In this document: piece by piece, positions 11,054 through 21,496 of the stretch
Numbering within the stretch: position 1 is the stretch's first letter
Layout: each line of letters begins with the position of its first letter
Assembly: GCA_977006965.1 (NCBI GenBank)
Contig: OZ345361.1
Span: forward strand, 434,001-498,000
Direction: 5' to 3'
Length of the DNA: 64,000 bases
DNA from: Phymatolithon calcareum
Taxonomy: Eukaryota > Rhodophyta > Florideophyceae > Hapalidiales
Notes under the pieces: model-generated
What the model was told of the DNA's origin: nothing
The model's input: the letters and a program-made list of their open reading frames with translations, nothing else
Databases searched by the model: none
Translations under genes and position numbers: made by a program

Positions 11054-11061
11054 GTTGTTAC
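11054..11061. repeat. right 8-bp target-site duplication of hAT element
   Basis: GTTGTTAC follows the terminal CACCCCTG and is identical to the copy at 9700-9707. Confidence 0.8.
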
Positions 11062-11384
11062 GCGCCTGCTCTACAACCCATTCGGGCCTGAATCCAGCCT
11101 CGCTCCTAATTCTATAGCAACTCTCCTTGTCATCTGTTGGGCGTGGCGGGTGGGACGTCTTTAGAAATCGTCCAGATCGCACGGGGGCCGATGGAGCGCT
11201 TTACGCTGGTATGTTTCGCCACAAGGACCACTTGCGGCCAGGCTTGCAACCAAATTCATTGTATTGCCAATCCATTGCAATCTGCAATCCCAATCTTGCA
11301 TTGTGATCCCCTCCACGCATTGCAATCCGTATTGCACTACGTTCGGCTTGTTCAATCCGTATTGCAGTGACGTGGACCCGACAT

Positions 11385-11640
11385 CAGCAGAAAACTAGGT
11401 GCGTGCCACGCCATTACTGATGAGTACGTTCGTCTGGCGTGCTGCCGCAATTAAAGGCATTTCGCTACGTACAAGAGGTACATCAGCTCAAAACTAGATG
11501 CGGACAACGCCAGAACTGGGAATTTTTCTGATGAGTACGTTCGTCCGGCGATCAGCCACAAATAAAGATCCCCGCTACGTACCACTGTTACATCCGATGA
11601 AAAGTAGATGCCATTCTGTGATGAGTACGTTCGTCTCAAT
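11385..11640. repeat. tandem units of about 90-110 bp with a conserved CTGATGAGTACGTTCGTC core
   Basis: Three cores (CTGATGAGTACGTTCGTC or with one change) lie at about 11417, 11528 and 11618. Each is preceded by acatcagc..aaaactagatgc-like sequence, and the first two are followed by cgctacgtac. The GTACG of the core can pair with the downstream CGTAC, and CTGAT with ATCAG, so each unit can form a hairpin. Function unknown. Confidence 0.6.
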
Positions 11641-11743
11641 GTAACACTAACGTCGCCCATTACCGAAGCCATTAGGTACAAAAAGAGTTCAAGATATTCG
11701 ATAGTCTGTTCCATGTCATCGCATCTCCAACAACCTCAAGACT

Positions 11744-12640
11744 ATGCAGCAACCATCACCGAAGGACGTAGTCGTCGCCCTGATGTCCTTTGTGGGCAAA
11801 GAGACACGCACATCCATCATATCGGGTGAGTAACACGAGAAACACTATCTCAAGTACCGTTGCCCGAAGCCGTCATGTCCGACTTATTTAGTTTCATTTC
11901 TCGACAAGACAGGCTTCAACAACCCGTACACCCACCTCAAACGTTGCTACGCCAAAGAAAAAACTTCTGATCAACAGGAATCGGTACTCAATCGAATGTA
12001 TCACGATGCGCTATCCGCTTCCATGGAGAAAGGCGGTACCGTCCAGTTCCATTTTCACAAACGGGCGCTCTCTGAATACGACAGAGCGGTGTGGGGATAT
12101 CTGCGCTTGATTGCCATGAAGAACCTTCCTTTGTACTACGTGGAAGATGAGGACGTACGCTAATTTTCCCGATTCTCAGTCCCCCTGTGCCGGGCTACGC
12201 TCATTGGAATCATCTTTCAGATCGTTGGGCTTGTTGAGAAACGCATTGCATGAGAGATGAAAGGCATAATCGGATGGACCTGTGGCAGTGTGCACTATGT
12301 TGGAGCGATTGCTTTATGCTGTTGGACTACTACAATTCGCGTCCGTTCAGGTGTCTTGCTGGGTCCCGCTCCACTGGGCAAGGTGGATGATGACTCATCG
12401 ATCGATGATGCGACACGACTTAAGGCCGAGGCGCACCTGCACTACTTCCGCAACATTTTGCCTTTTTACGGTCGCACTCTGGATAACTGATGTGTTTTCT
12501 TCGTGGCTGATAACACGGCGACCAATCGACGAATTGCACGTTTGAGCGGCATTCCTCATGTCGGTTGTAACAGCCATAAGCTGAACCTGGAAGTCAACCG
12601 AATGGTCTAAAACCACGCCGATCTGCGGGACACTATCGAT
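11744..12640 (+). pseudogene. second hAT transposase remnant with BED-type finger
   Basis: From ATG 11744 one frame runs to 12163 with a single TAA at 11831-11833. It contains a BED-like zinc finger (CPKPSC at 11861, then PYTHLKRC, pattern C-x4-C and H-x3-C) and YLRLIAMKNLPLYYVEDE, as at the start of hAT transposases. Further right, 12395-12615 encodes HYFRNILPFYGRTLDN, then after a TGA the conserved VADNTATNRRIARL and GIPHVGCNSHKLNLEVN of the catalytic region. Several stops make it inactive. It is a different hAT copy from the one at 9708-11053. Flanking ttgcaatccgtattgca-like repeats at 11270-11350 and 12650-12790 may be its subterminal regions. Confidence 0.75.
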
Positions 12641-13040
12641 TCCATGCAATATTCGGATAAGGATTGGCATGGAATATTGGATTGCAATATGGAGTGCTGA
12701 AGAATCTTGGATTGCAGTATATATTGCTGCGGAATCTGAGATGCAATCCGTATTGCTGGTTACAATTTTGGTCCCAATCCGTTGCAATAGTATTGTTTAC
12801 AAGGCTGCTTGCGGCGATAGCCGGAAGGTATCTGTGGGGTGAAATGTGAATATAGGTTGAGTAAAGATGCTAGAGCAGGTCCTGTTCTCCGGGTGAGCTT
12901 GCCTCCACTATCAAAACCCGGAGTCTAGTGTCTCTTATAGACTACGATAGCAAAAGTCCCAACCCTAAGGTAAAATGAAATTATAAAATGCCAGCAATGC
13001 AAATGTCTAATTTTTTCTAATATAAAGGGACACATTTCCG
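12641..13040. other. intergenic, hAT-flanking short repeats only
   Basis: Bases 12645-12790 contain several variants of ggattgcaatat and gcaatccgtattgc that echo 11250-11370. No gene is seen. Confidence 0.5.
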
Positions 13041-13041
13041 T

Positions 13042-13180
13042 CGGTTATCGTGGTTCAGTGGTATTCCTGACACTTGAACTGGATGATGGCACTTATGATC
13101 GTTCGGTTCGAATCCCACTCGGCTCGATGTAATGTCACGGTTAAGCGGATCAGGCGCTAGGGGCGAAAAAAGCCCCGTGC
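13042..13180 (+). repeat. tRNA-like segment with pol III A and B boxes (SINE-head candidate)
   Basis: TGGTTCAGTGG at 13051-13061 fits an A box and resembles the D-arm of tRNA-Gly. GGTTCGAATCC at 13105-13115 is a perfect B box. The boxes are about 10 bases farther apart than in an intronless tRNA and the T-stem does not pair well, so this is not a working tRNA gene. A GC hairpin (ggggc...gcccc, 13158-13175) follows. A tRNA-derived SINE or tRNA relic fits best. Confidence 0.4.
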
Positions 13181-14689
13181 ACCAATCAGCTCAAGCATCC
13201 TCATTGACTTCCGGCAGGAGTATCAAGGGCGGTCTTAATTGATCAACAGGTGTGTCCAGGTAATTCTGTACTCACCCGGTGAGATGTCTTGAGGTGTAAT
13301 GTAATCATGAGAGCGGGAACGCTGCATTTTCTGGGGGCCGTGACGTGTATTAAGCATAAAACCACATAAATTGTCGCGCTTATTTTGGGATGCTGCCGAA
13401 TTACATCAGCGTGACACAGGTGCCGGCGCCATGTAAGAGTAACAAGAAGAGAACCAGAAGCTGAAGACGAACCGGAGAGAAGCGGATGTGAGGAGGGCCA
13501 ACCAATAGACTTTTTACCAAAAAAGAGATATTTCCCTTGTAGAACTTTAAACAACACAAAATCGGATGCCATCTTGTACAATGACGATAAACAATTGGAG
13601 TCCAAGAGTTGAGTCAGCTGGAGCGGTAAATCTTGCGCTCCACAGTATTGCAAAGTGCCCGGCTCTGGGCTGCTGTGCATCCCATTACCATTTGTTGACA
13701 AATAGGGCAATCATAGCAGGGCTGATTACGGTCTGATTGTGGACTATCCGGTCCGCAAAATAAATAAATTTCAACATCCACATCCAGCCGAAGTCCATCT
13801 CTTCGACCGCTCGGTCCATCCAGGAAGCTGCTGGAAATAGAGTTTTCAATGATCATGGAGTAGATTGGACATTTTTGCAAAACTAACGTATGCATGGTGA
13901 CCCAGCAGATCTTTCGGTCCATCTAAGTAAACAGTTACTTTCTCAAAAAACTCATTGACAGCAATACAAAACGAGTCCACCGAATCCAGTACTGTACCAT
14001 ACCATATATCATACGATTTACGCGACTTTGTCAGACAACCTAATAACTACGTCGAAATGTACGCGTGTCATACACAGCATGCTTGTTCTCTCTTTACAGG
14101 TTCCATTTGTTTTCATTTTACCGTATGACCATGTCTGAGAAATTTCCTGAATCCCTACTCTGAGCGACACAGTCACGCTGACCAGAGACATGTAAACAGC
14201 ATGGGTGGAATTGTAAAAGCTTCATATTTATAGCAGAAAATAGATGTATTAAATCATCAGACAGCTGCCACCTTTACGATAATAATCGTGTTTCTTACAT
14301 ACGCACAAGTGCCATGCAGCACAACGTCAATGCAATGCTTGAAAAGCGAATATTGTCCTGTGTTTTGTATGATCCGCTGCAGTAAGTCAGCGCCGGCGTG
14401 CCAAATGGTCATATCAGGGCTCCTGTCGTTCAGGAATAAGGGATGTAGTTTGGGATGTGCGTAAAAATTAGCAGAAAAGAATGGGATGACATCCTGCTTT
14501 TCTGAGCGACAGCTTAAGCGACGAACAAAATGCTTGCAAGAAGTAAGGTATTACTTGAAAAATCATAACCATACACGGTAGTTCCTTGTCTTACAAAATT
14601 TGGTTTTTTCTGCAATGCAGATTACTGGGATCTATTCTTCACTCTCTCCTCCACGCTCTAAGAGTCTTTTAATGCTAGAGTATACCCGT
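13181..14689. other. intergenic, no supported gene
   Basis: Minus-strand ORFs of 155 and 102 codons occur at 13243-13922 but overlap and show no family signature beyond a CYDCPICQQ cluster. The rest is AT-rich with no structure I can name. Confidence 0.4.
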
Positions 14690-14925
14690 CCCTGAAAGTG
14701 GGGAAGCTTCTACCATTTATTGCAAGTCAAATTAAGTACATTTTTTAGTTCAAACAGGGTACGATACTTTGTTCAAGTTTTTTCCGTCCATCCCAGCCAC
14801 AGGACTACCTACATTTCACGCAACTAATGTATATGCGCATGAGTTCATCCCAATTTCAATAGAGATTAAAATCCATATGGCTCCTCTCGTTTTGGTGCAA
14901 AGGAAGAAGGCGAAATCTTTAGTAC
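14690..14925 (+). repeat. dispersed repeat unit R1, first copy
   Basis: This matches 16196-16410 in the same orientation. Shared blocks are gaaagtggggaagct, ttagttcaaacagggtacg and gagttcatc.caatttcaat. It leads straight into a tyrosine-recombinase remnant. Confidence 0.6.
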
Positions 14926-15365
14926 TAGATCCACAAGTGTAGATAGAATCTGTAGTTGTCGTGCTCTGGAAATCGTACGGCCATCATGCCGAATGTACAC
15001 ATAATCCTGACAAAGGGTTTTCAGGAAATCCAGGTACCACCAGGGTTGTAAGACCCGGTCTACAATCGTTTCAAAGTACAACTGAAGATAAGAACTCATC
15101 TGCTATATCGTGAATTCTAAGAGACACATTTTATGTAGGTGCACTCTGCACTATGTATTTTGACTCCGTGATCGGACGTGCATTGCAGGCTGACCCAGAT
15201 ATCGATTATCAGTGTTTGCAAACCACAGTGGTGAATTGTTTGCAGTGGTGCTGTTGCACGCACAGATGAGCTTTTGGCATTGTGAATGAGTGACGTAATA
15301 TATTCTGGAAATAATAATGATCCTAGAGTGACCGTACGTGTTTATGTGACAACAACTCTGCAGTT
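14870..15365 (+). pseudogene. tyrosine-recombinase element fragment
   Basis: This is a badly decayed copy of 20400-20880. Matching blocks include tctggaaatcgta, gggttttcaggaaat, gtattttgactccgtgatcg, gtgcattgcaggctgac and atatcgattat. There is no open frame of useful length. It shows that the recombinase element has spread within this region. Confidence 0.7.
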
Positions 15366-15379
15366 CCCTTTTGCCGGTT

Positions 15380-15640
15380 AGTTTTTCTTTAGCTCAGATG
15401 ACCCTTCGTGTCAAGACGACGAAATATATCGTCATCTACGGCTCGTATAGTGCTGCGCAGTCTTGCTGGGTAAGCAGTAAAGACGTAGAAGAGAGCCTTA
15501 TATATTCCTTATATCACTTAAAGCGCGACTAGAGACTTGATGACTCATTAATTTGCTACAGAACAGTCAAAAATCCTTCATCAGAACGGATTTGGCGACG
15601 GTAGCCAACATAGCAAGAACAGCTGGAATGACATTCGGCT
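15380..15640 (-). repeat. dispersed repeat R2, copy 1
   Basis: The segment is similar in the same orientation to 16655-16955, sharing ttagtttttctt, gtcaagacgacgaaatat, actgctgcgcagtc and agaacagctggaat-like blocks. A third partial copy is at about 16430-16560. The best open version is the minus-strand ORF at 16663-17028. Confidence 0.6.
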
Positions 15641-15959
15641 GACGTTCGGAATGTCGTCATATTGCCGTTCGTTGGAGAATAAATAATTCATATTCTGTGC
15701 ACTGCAATTCTATACACTGCACTGTCCGTTTTACGTACATACAATTTCCTTGAGTGTCATACTACATATTTTCGCTTGGATTTTCTTCACTGGGAATAGG
15801 ACCACACTTCGATAGTGTACAAAAGTTTTTGGTGTACATAATTTATTGATCTGATGTGCGCAGTGCTCTTTTGGTGCACACAATATTATTTATATTGTGC
15901 TGCACAAAATATATTGTGCAACTTAAAATTGTACGTAGCGAACTCTAGAATCTTCATTA

Positions 15960-16186
15960 TGTCCAGAATATATTACGTCACTCATTCACAATGCTAAAGC
16001 TCAGCTGTGCGTGAAACAGAACTTCAAGGAAGTCACAACTGCGGTTTGCAAAGACGGATAATCGATATCTGGGTCAGCCTGCAATACAAGTCCGATCACG
16101 GAGTCAAAATACATAGCGCAGAGTGCACCTACATATCGTGAATGCCAGGAGACACATGAAGATGTAGGTGCACTCTTCACCATGTA
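15960..16186 (-). pseudogene. tyrosine-recombinase fragment, inverted copy
   Basis: Read on the minus strand, 16001-16183 encodes AMYFDSVIGLVLQADPDIDY, clearly related to the KYFDSVIERALQADLDIDY segment of the ORF at 20281. A short plus-oriented piece of the same sequence (gatgtaggtgcactc) abuts it near 16160, forming an inverted junction. Confidence 0.65.
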
Positions 16187-16195
16187 TTTTGCCCG

Positions 16196-16410
16196 TCCTC
16201 GAAAGTGGGGAAGCTCCTCCCATTTAACGTAATATGAATAACTTACATTTTTAGTTCAAACAGGGTACGGACCTGGTTTAAGTTTTTCTTGTCCATTCAA
16301 GCTACGAGACTGCCTGCACTTCGCACAACTAGAGATGCCTATGAGTTCATCTCAATTTCAATCAAGCTTTTCTCCACATGGTTCTTCTCGTTGTGACGCA
16401 AAGGAAGGAG
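16196..16410 (+). repeat. dispersed repeat unit R1, second copy
   Basis: This is the direct-orientation partner of 14690-14925. It joins the inverted recombinase fragment at a sharp boundary near 16186-16196. Confidence 0.6.
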
Positions 16411-16662
16411 ACGAAAACTAAAGTGCTAGTAGCGCCTAGAAACTTGAAGGCCCATTAAGTCACTAGGAGAGAATACAAAGGGGTAAGAAATAGATCATCA
16501 GTACGGGCTCTGCCTACGGTGTCCAACATAGCAAGAAGGAATGGAGTTCCATGATATAGACCGCATGAGACAAACCAGCCAGTGAGGCCCAAGCATGGAG
16601 ACGCAAAACTACCAAGCCTCCGCCTCGTCATCTGATAGAGCAGTAATCTCTGCAGATCTTAT

Positions 16663-17028
16663 TTACCGATTAGTTTTTCTTGACCTCAGATGACCGTTCC
16701 CGTCAAGACGACGAAATATGTCGTCAATTACAAATTGTTTGTCCACATGCCTGTGTACTGCTGCGCAGTCGTTTTGTGTAAGCAGTAAAAGGCGTAGCAG
16801 AGTACCTAATGTCTTCCCCATTTCACTTAAAGGGCACCTAGAGACTTGGCGACCCCTCAAGTCGCTACGGAGAAAATCTAAACAGTCAATAAATTGATCA
16901 TCAGAACGGGCTTTGTCCACTGTTTCCAAAATAGCAAGAACAACTGGAATTCCGTGAATATAAAACGCATAAGATAAACTGGCCCCATTGCTCAGAGGTG
17001 TCAGTAGCTTCGTCGTACACACATTCAA
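16663..17028 (-). CDS. unrecognised ORF, repeat-associated
   Basis: The 121-codon ORF is not recognised. It is the most intact version of the R2 repeat, whose other copies (15380-15640 and about 16430-16560) are frame-broken. It contains a Leu-rich helix-like segment (LGTLLRLLLLTQ). Being the coding strand of a repeat, it is probably part of a transposon protein. There is no catalytic motif to name it. The neighbouring minus-strand ORF at 17209-17688 could belong to the same gene. Confidence 0.25.
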   Translation of the reverse strand: MNVCTTKLLTPLSNGASLSYAFYIHGIPVVLAILETVDKARSDDQFIDCLDFLRSDLRGRQVSRCPLSEMGKTLGTLLRLLLLTQNDCAAVHRHVDKQFVIDDIFRRLDGNGHLRSRKTNR

Positions 17029-17208
17029 TTCTGTTTTTAGCCTTTTGCGTTGATCTGAACTTCAGTCCATTATCACGGTTTCTTTGAAGGCGTCTCGATC
17101 TCGTACTCGCCGATCCATAAATCGCGCTTCCCATCGAAATCAATAATACCTAGGCTATTGAGAAGGTCAGCAGCTTCGGAAGACTCGTGATACTGCACGA
17201 CGAATTCA

Positions 17209-17688
17209 TCATCGTCGTCGACATCGCCTTGCATCTGCCACAGAGCGAGAATAACTTCGTCTTCTAATTTTCGCGCTGGATATTATCGACAGCATAACCG
17301 TTTGAAAAACACCAAAACACTCCATCAAAAGCACAATTCCGCTCTTCAGTTTTTTGGTGTCATCATTAGAAATCGCATACTCCATGGACGAAAACCTTTC
17401 TATCGTCTCCAGAAGTTCATCCATTGAGCCTTTTAGTTGCTCAAACGATAATTTCTCCCCACAGAAAACCAATGCAGTGAGAAACAGTGCATAAACGCTG
17501 TACGGAATAGACCCCATGAAAGAACTGTCGGCGACATTCTGTAAGGTTTTCACATGTCTGCCATCTTCTCGAACGTAATTTTCGATACGCTCCAGCGACA
17601 ACTTCGTATCTTCACTAAGACCAGAACTTCTGGAGACGAAAGAAGGGTTTTCGTCCATGGGGTATGCGATTGCTAATGATGACGCCAA
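17209..17688 (-). CDS. unrecognised ORF spanning an inverted repeat
   Basis: The 159-codon ORF begins with an apolar stretch and MDENPSFVSRSSG and includes a hydrophobic segment (YALFLTALVFCG). It has no family I recognise. Its last codons read out of frame with a downstream acidic coding-like stretch (EFVVQYHESSEAADLL, to 17094), so a frameshift near 17265 may have cut a longer protein. The two ends of the ORF lie in the arms of an inverted repeat. A real, active gene is doubtful. Confidence 0.25.
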   Translation of the reverse strand: MASSLAIAYPMDENPSFVSRSSGLSEDTKLSLERIENYVREDGRHVKTLQNVADSSFMGSIPYSVYALFLTALVFCGEKLSFEQLKGSMDELLETIERFSSMEYAISNDDTKKLKSGIVLLMECFGVFQTVMLSIISSAKIRRRSYSRSVADARRCRRR

Positions 17689-17795
17689 AAAACTGAAGAC
17701 CAGAATTGCGCTTTTGATGTCGAGTTTTGGTGTTGTTTCAAACGGTTATGCTATTGATAATAGCCAGGGCGAAAAATAGAAGACGAAGTTAGTCT
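17253..17795. repeat. inverted repeat, arms of about 165 bp
   Basis: The left arm 17253-17414 and the right arm about 17623-17795 are reverse complements with roughly 85-90% identity by eye. Anchors are aacttcgtcttcta, agcataaccgtttgaaa, catggacgaaaacc and cgtctccagaagttc. The centre (17415-17622) is unpaired. Each arm could encode the same peptide start (MDENxSxVSRSS), so two copies of one gene segment face each other. Confidence 0.7.
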
Positions 17796-19140
17796 CATCC
17801 CTTGCAGACGTTATTCCAGAACCCGGTACTGAGTTCTCACCTGTGCGGAAGACGGAAATAGACGCAACATAATTTGTTTTGGTCCCATTGCGAAGTACTC
17901 GCTGGCTTTTTCAGAAGCACGCTGAATGATTCGGGGCCATATCTGCGCTTTACTGACACTAACGGTATCCTCAGAATCCATTGGAGGTGTGAGGTCCGTG
18001 TGCACAATGGCTAAGCTTGGAAGCGGGACCAGTGTTGTAGTGCACATCGGCTTATGCTGAAGATTCGACAGCTGGACGAAATAATGTACAGTGCGAAACA
18101 GATCTCGTCCGCTCATTTGACTCTATCCAATAACCTGGAAGCAAAAATGAAACCGAGCTTGGTGCACGAAAAATACTTACTCCAGACCACACTTGTACAC
18201 GAAAAAAAGTGTACAGTATCGAATTAGATACTGTACACAGTGGAATGTTAGTAGGGGGCGACAAAAGCAGGAGCTTTGTCATACCGAATTTTAATGATAA
18301 GCCTATGTGGTGTCCGTACGAAGCAGCGCAGGTAGGGCGACAATGTGTCATAAACGTAGCCGGTTGATAGAAAAATCCAGCTTACAACTCGCGTGCATTA
18401 TGGACCGTAAAGCAGCGAAGCCTCTCGTTGCATGATTCGCATTTGGCGAGAAATAATAGAGAAGTATCTTCTAGAGCTCTGCCCGTGCACTGTGCACAAA
18501 ATTTGCACGGCTTGCGCCCGTGGCTTTCGTGATTTTCGAAAGTTGCCCGCGAAAAATCGAGATGTAGCCGTTGTGCGGTGGACGGATTTAACCATATTTT
18601 AATAAATGCAACGGTAGATTTGGAGGTGTAGCTCGCTTATTCTGTAGTGTTCCACAATTTAATCAGCTAATCACGAAAGCGCCCCTACTAGCGCCTCGGA
18701 ATCCGACATGGCACCGCATCGCTTACTGAACTCCAACTGTACTGTACTTAGGATGCTTACAGCACTACATGTCCTTGCACATTTCAATTGGCCGTCGTCG
18801 AACGACGGCTGTGTCAGAGCGCTGCAAGAATAGAGCTTCATTACTCACTTTTTGATTCAAATATTTCGTCATAATGAACCTGACACAACGCAGGGAATAT
18901 TTTTAATTAATTTTTTGAACATAAAGTTTCTGTTTTTGTCCCCCTCCTAAAATTCCCCTGCTGTACACAATTGTTTTTGTGTGCTCCATACGTTTTTGGT
19001 GTACACAATATTATTTATAATATGCAATTTATCATTGTATATTTCACTGAGTCTTTTCTTGTCTACTCCACATTTTGTATGGCACAACATGATTTTGTAC
19101 AGTGCAACAAATAACTTTCTGTTGTACTTTTTGTACTCCA
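17796..19140. other. intergenic, no supported gene; AT-rich right half
   Basis: Short minus-strand ORFs have no signature. A near-palindrome lies at 18205-18240 (tacagtatcgaattagatactgta). At 18955-19080, ttttggtgtacacaatattatttata recurs from about 15825-15905, so both may be ends of one element family. Confidence 0.4.
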
Positions 19141-20150
19141 TATTTTTCGAGGAAATTCACTACATGGCCACCTCTCGCCAAATCTACTACTCATCCGTTA
19201 CGAATAAGGTGGCTCTCTGTAAGCAAGTTGTCGTGTCCATACTCCGAAATCATGGAAAAGAATAAACTCGGGCTTCAGCTGGGCGACTACGCTGGATCAA
19301 GCTTTGATAATGTTGTCAACTTCGTGATCTCCCAAGCCCACCTCGTGGTGAAGCGCAACAAAAAGCGTATGACACTCATCTGTAGTCAGTTGCACCTTCC
19401 GCGTTACTGGCAGCGCGCTCAGCTGTGTTGTTCGCAGTGAAGAGACACCATTCAATGTGACAGTTAGCAGCGACTACCGTGCTAAATGTTCCTGTCGCCA
19501 CTTTGAAGAGCAGCAACGGCTATTAGCTGCATTGGAATGAAGGCCGAATTCTTGAAACTTTAGAAATCATCTTTTTGGGCTCTGCTCGCTGGCCGGTTTG
19601 AATGTATTTTGAGCTTGTGATTAGCCAGGCTGGGAGGCAATGACCGTGGTAAATGTGTTGTTGACTTGAAACACGCTTCCAGGAGCTCTTGATCGTCGCA
19701 TGTCGGATATTGACGTGATTCGTCCTTCTATGTTCAACATCAGAGACATACATACTCCAGTTAGAGAATCTGTGCGCTGAAAAAGCCCTATTGGGCTTCC
19801 AAGGGGAAGAGACTGAGCTTGGGAAAGGAATGATCAGCACCTGGAAACTTCTCGTATAATATTAGATATCGCCGGAATGCTGAGTGGTGCTGAGTCTCTC
19901 TTGTCTCGAATATTTTCACGAAACCAAACGAGAACACTGGTCCCCTGATTCTATTCACGAGTCGTATCATTTCATTCCAACCACATCTGTTCTCCAGAAT
20001 TTGTCGAAACAGAGAAATGGCTTTGACAAGAAGTTTAGGATTTGTTTGTGCTTGCTGTTTTGTCTTCGGTGGATACATATTGTTTGAAACAGATAAGGCA
20101 ATTTTATGAATCTAATCTTAAGTTGCAATTGATTTTGTCCAGGCCAGCGG
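19141..20150. other. probable 5' part of the recombinase element region
   Basis: A block around ctacatggccacctctcgc (19163) reappears inverted at 22185-22215, so 19160-22205 may be bounded by inverted sequence. Small ORFs here (94 and 112 codons on plus) have no motif. Confidence 0.35.
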
Positions 20151-20151
20151 A

Positions 20152-21290
20152 AAACTAAATGAGAAATCCATAGCAACGAAATGTATGAACAGATGGGACC
20201 ATTACGTGGAAGTGGCACGGAGGATAGTTGAGAGGCAGAGCACAAAATCTACTGCTCAGAGGCACATTTCATGAATTAGAATGTATCAGGAGATCGTAAA
20301 GGACCTAAAGATTGATCCAAAAAGCATTAACGCTTCTCCAACTAGAAAAAGGTCCTCCTATCCCGTTTCTTTGGCTCTGAAGCTCGTTATAAGGCGTTGT
20401 GGAGCAAAGGAAGAAGACTCCAGTTTCGAAAACGTAAGTGCAAGATCCAAAGGTGTAGTTTGCGAATCTGCAGTCGTCGCGTTCTGGAAATCGTATGGCC
20501 ATGATGTGGAATATACGGACAACCCTGACGGAGGGTTTTCAGGAAATCGAGGCACGGCCAAGATTTCACAAGACCTGATCAACAAACTTTGCAAGGAGCA
20601 GCTAAAGAGAAGAACTCATACACCGTCTCGTTCATACAAGAAGACACATGAAGATGTACGTGCTCAATGCACTAAGTATTTTGACTCCGTGATCGAACGT
20701 GCATTGCAGGCTGACCTAGATATCGATTATCTGTGTTTGCAAGCGGCAGTGGTGAACTGCTTGCAGTTTGGTGCTGTTCCACGCGCAGCTGAGTATTTAA
20801 CATTGCGAATAAGTGACATAATATATTCCGAAGATAACGCAGATTCTAGAGTGATTGCAAGCCTATTTGTGACAAAAACTACCATAGCGGTGCCCGACAA
20901 CGAAAACCATCTTAACTTCGAAAGGGTTGTGCATTGCAGCTTCTGCAGTCTCGAGAAGCTTCTCCTGTGGCAGGCTGTATTGCTTGCTAAAGGAATTACG
21001 TTCGGGACTCTTTTTTGACAGTAACCAACACCTTTTTGCAATTTTTACACTCAGCATACTCAAAGACGTTTAAAATGGGAAAGGAATGCGGAATACCAAC
21101 AATTCAGGAGCACAGTGTCCGTTGTTGAGGATTGGGATATTAATATTTTGTTCTAAAGAAAATTTGCTGTATCTTTTCAGTGGAATGACTTGAGCGAAAG
21201 GATGAAATACTTAGGTCTCGAAGACGAAGTCAACTCTTATGCTCTGCTTGGTTTTCGGAGCCTTCGGGTAAAGGAAGTCAGTTAAGTCTT
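20152..21290 (+). pseudogene. tyrosine-recombinase-like protein (Crypton-type candidate)
   Basis: The core ORF is 20281-21018 (245 codons). It has an N-terminal conserved block (SSYPVSLALKLVIRRCG) and a C-terminal part resembling box I of tyrosine recombinases (GAVPRAAEYLTLRISDI, with R then E-x-L-x-L-x3-D-I), followed by a VTK that could supply the active-site Lys. A coding-like piece after a possible splice acceptor at 21179-21180 gives ALLGFRSLRV, like box II. A piece upstream (20152-20277, ASGKLNEKSIATKC) is also coding-like. A frameshift near 21010 and the lack of a visible catalytic Tyr mean it is probably defective. Cryptons are eukaryotic DNA transposons that use such enzymes; assigning this family is inference. 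Confidence 0.55.
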
Positions 21291-21496
21291 TTTATTTGAT
21301 AATCGTTACAGTACGGAGTCTACTACGGAACTTTTTAGTTCTTGTTGTAGCAGCGTGATCTTTCTTAACTATTATCCCGTCATTCTTATCTCAATGGAAT
21401 GCGTGAGAGTGTGGGAGACAAATTTGATTCACTGCGACCAGATTAAGGTACAAGGGTAACCAAAAGTTCTACGACTCTGCACTTCGGCGCTCTGGA

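Noticed and set aside
11417-11640. Hammerhead ribozyme array
   Set aside because: CTGATGA is present, but no CGAAA box at the right place in either strand order that I could find.
13042-13125. Functional tRNA gene
   Set aside because: The T-stem pairs at only about 3 of 5 positions, the boxes are too far apart, and no convincing acceptor stem forms.
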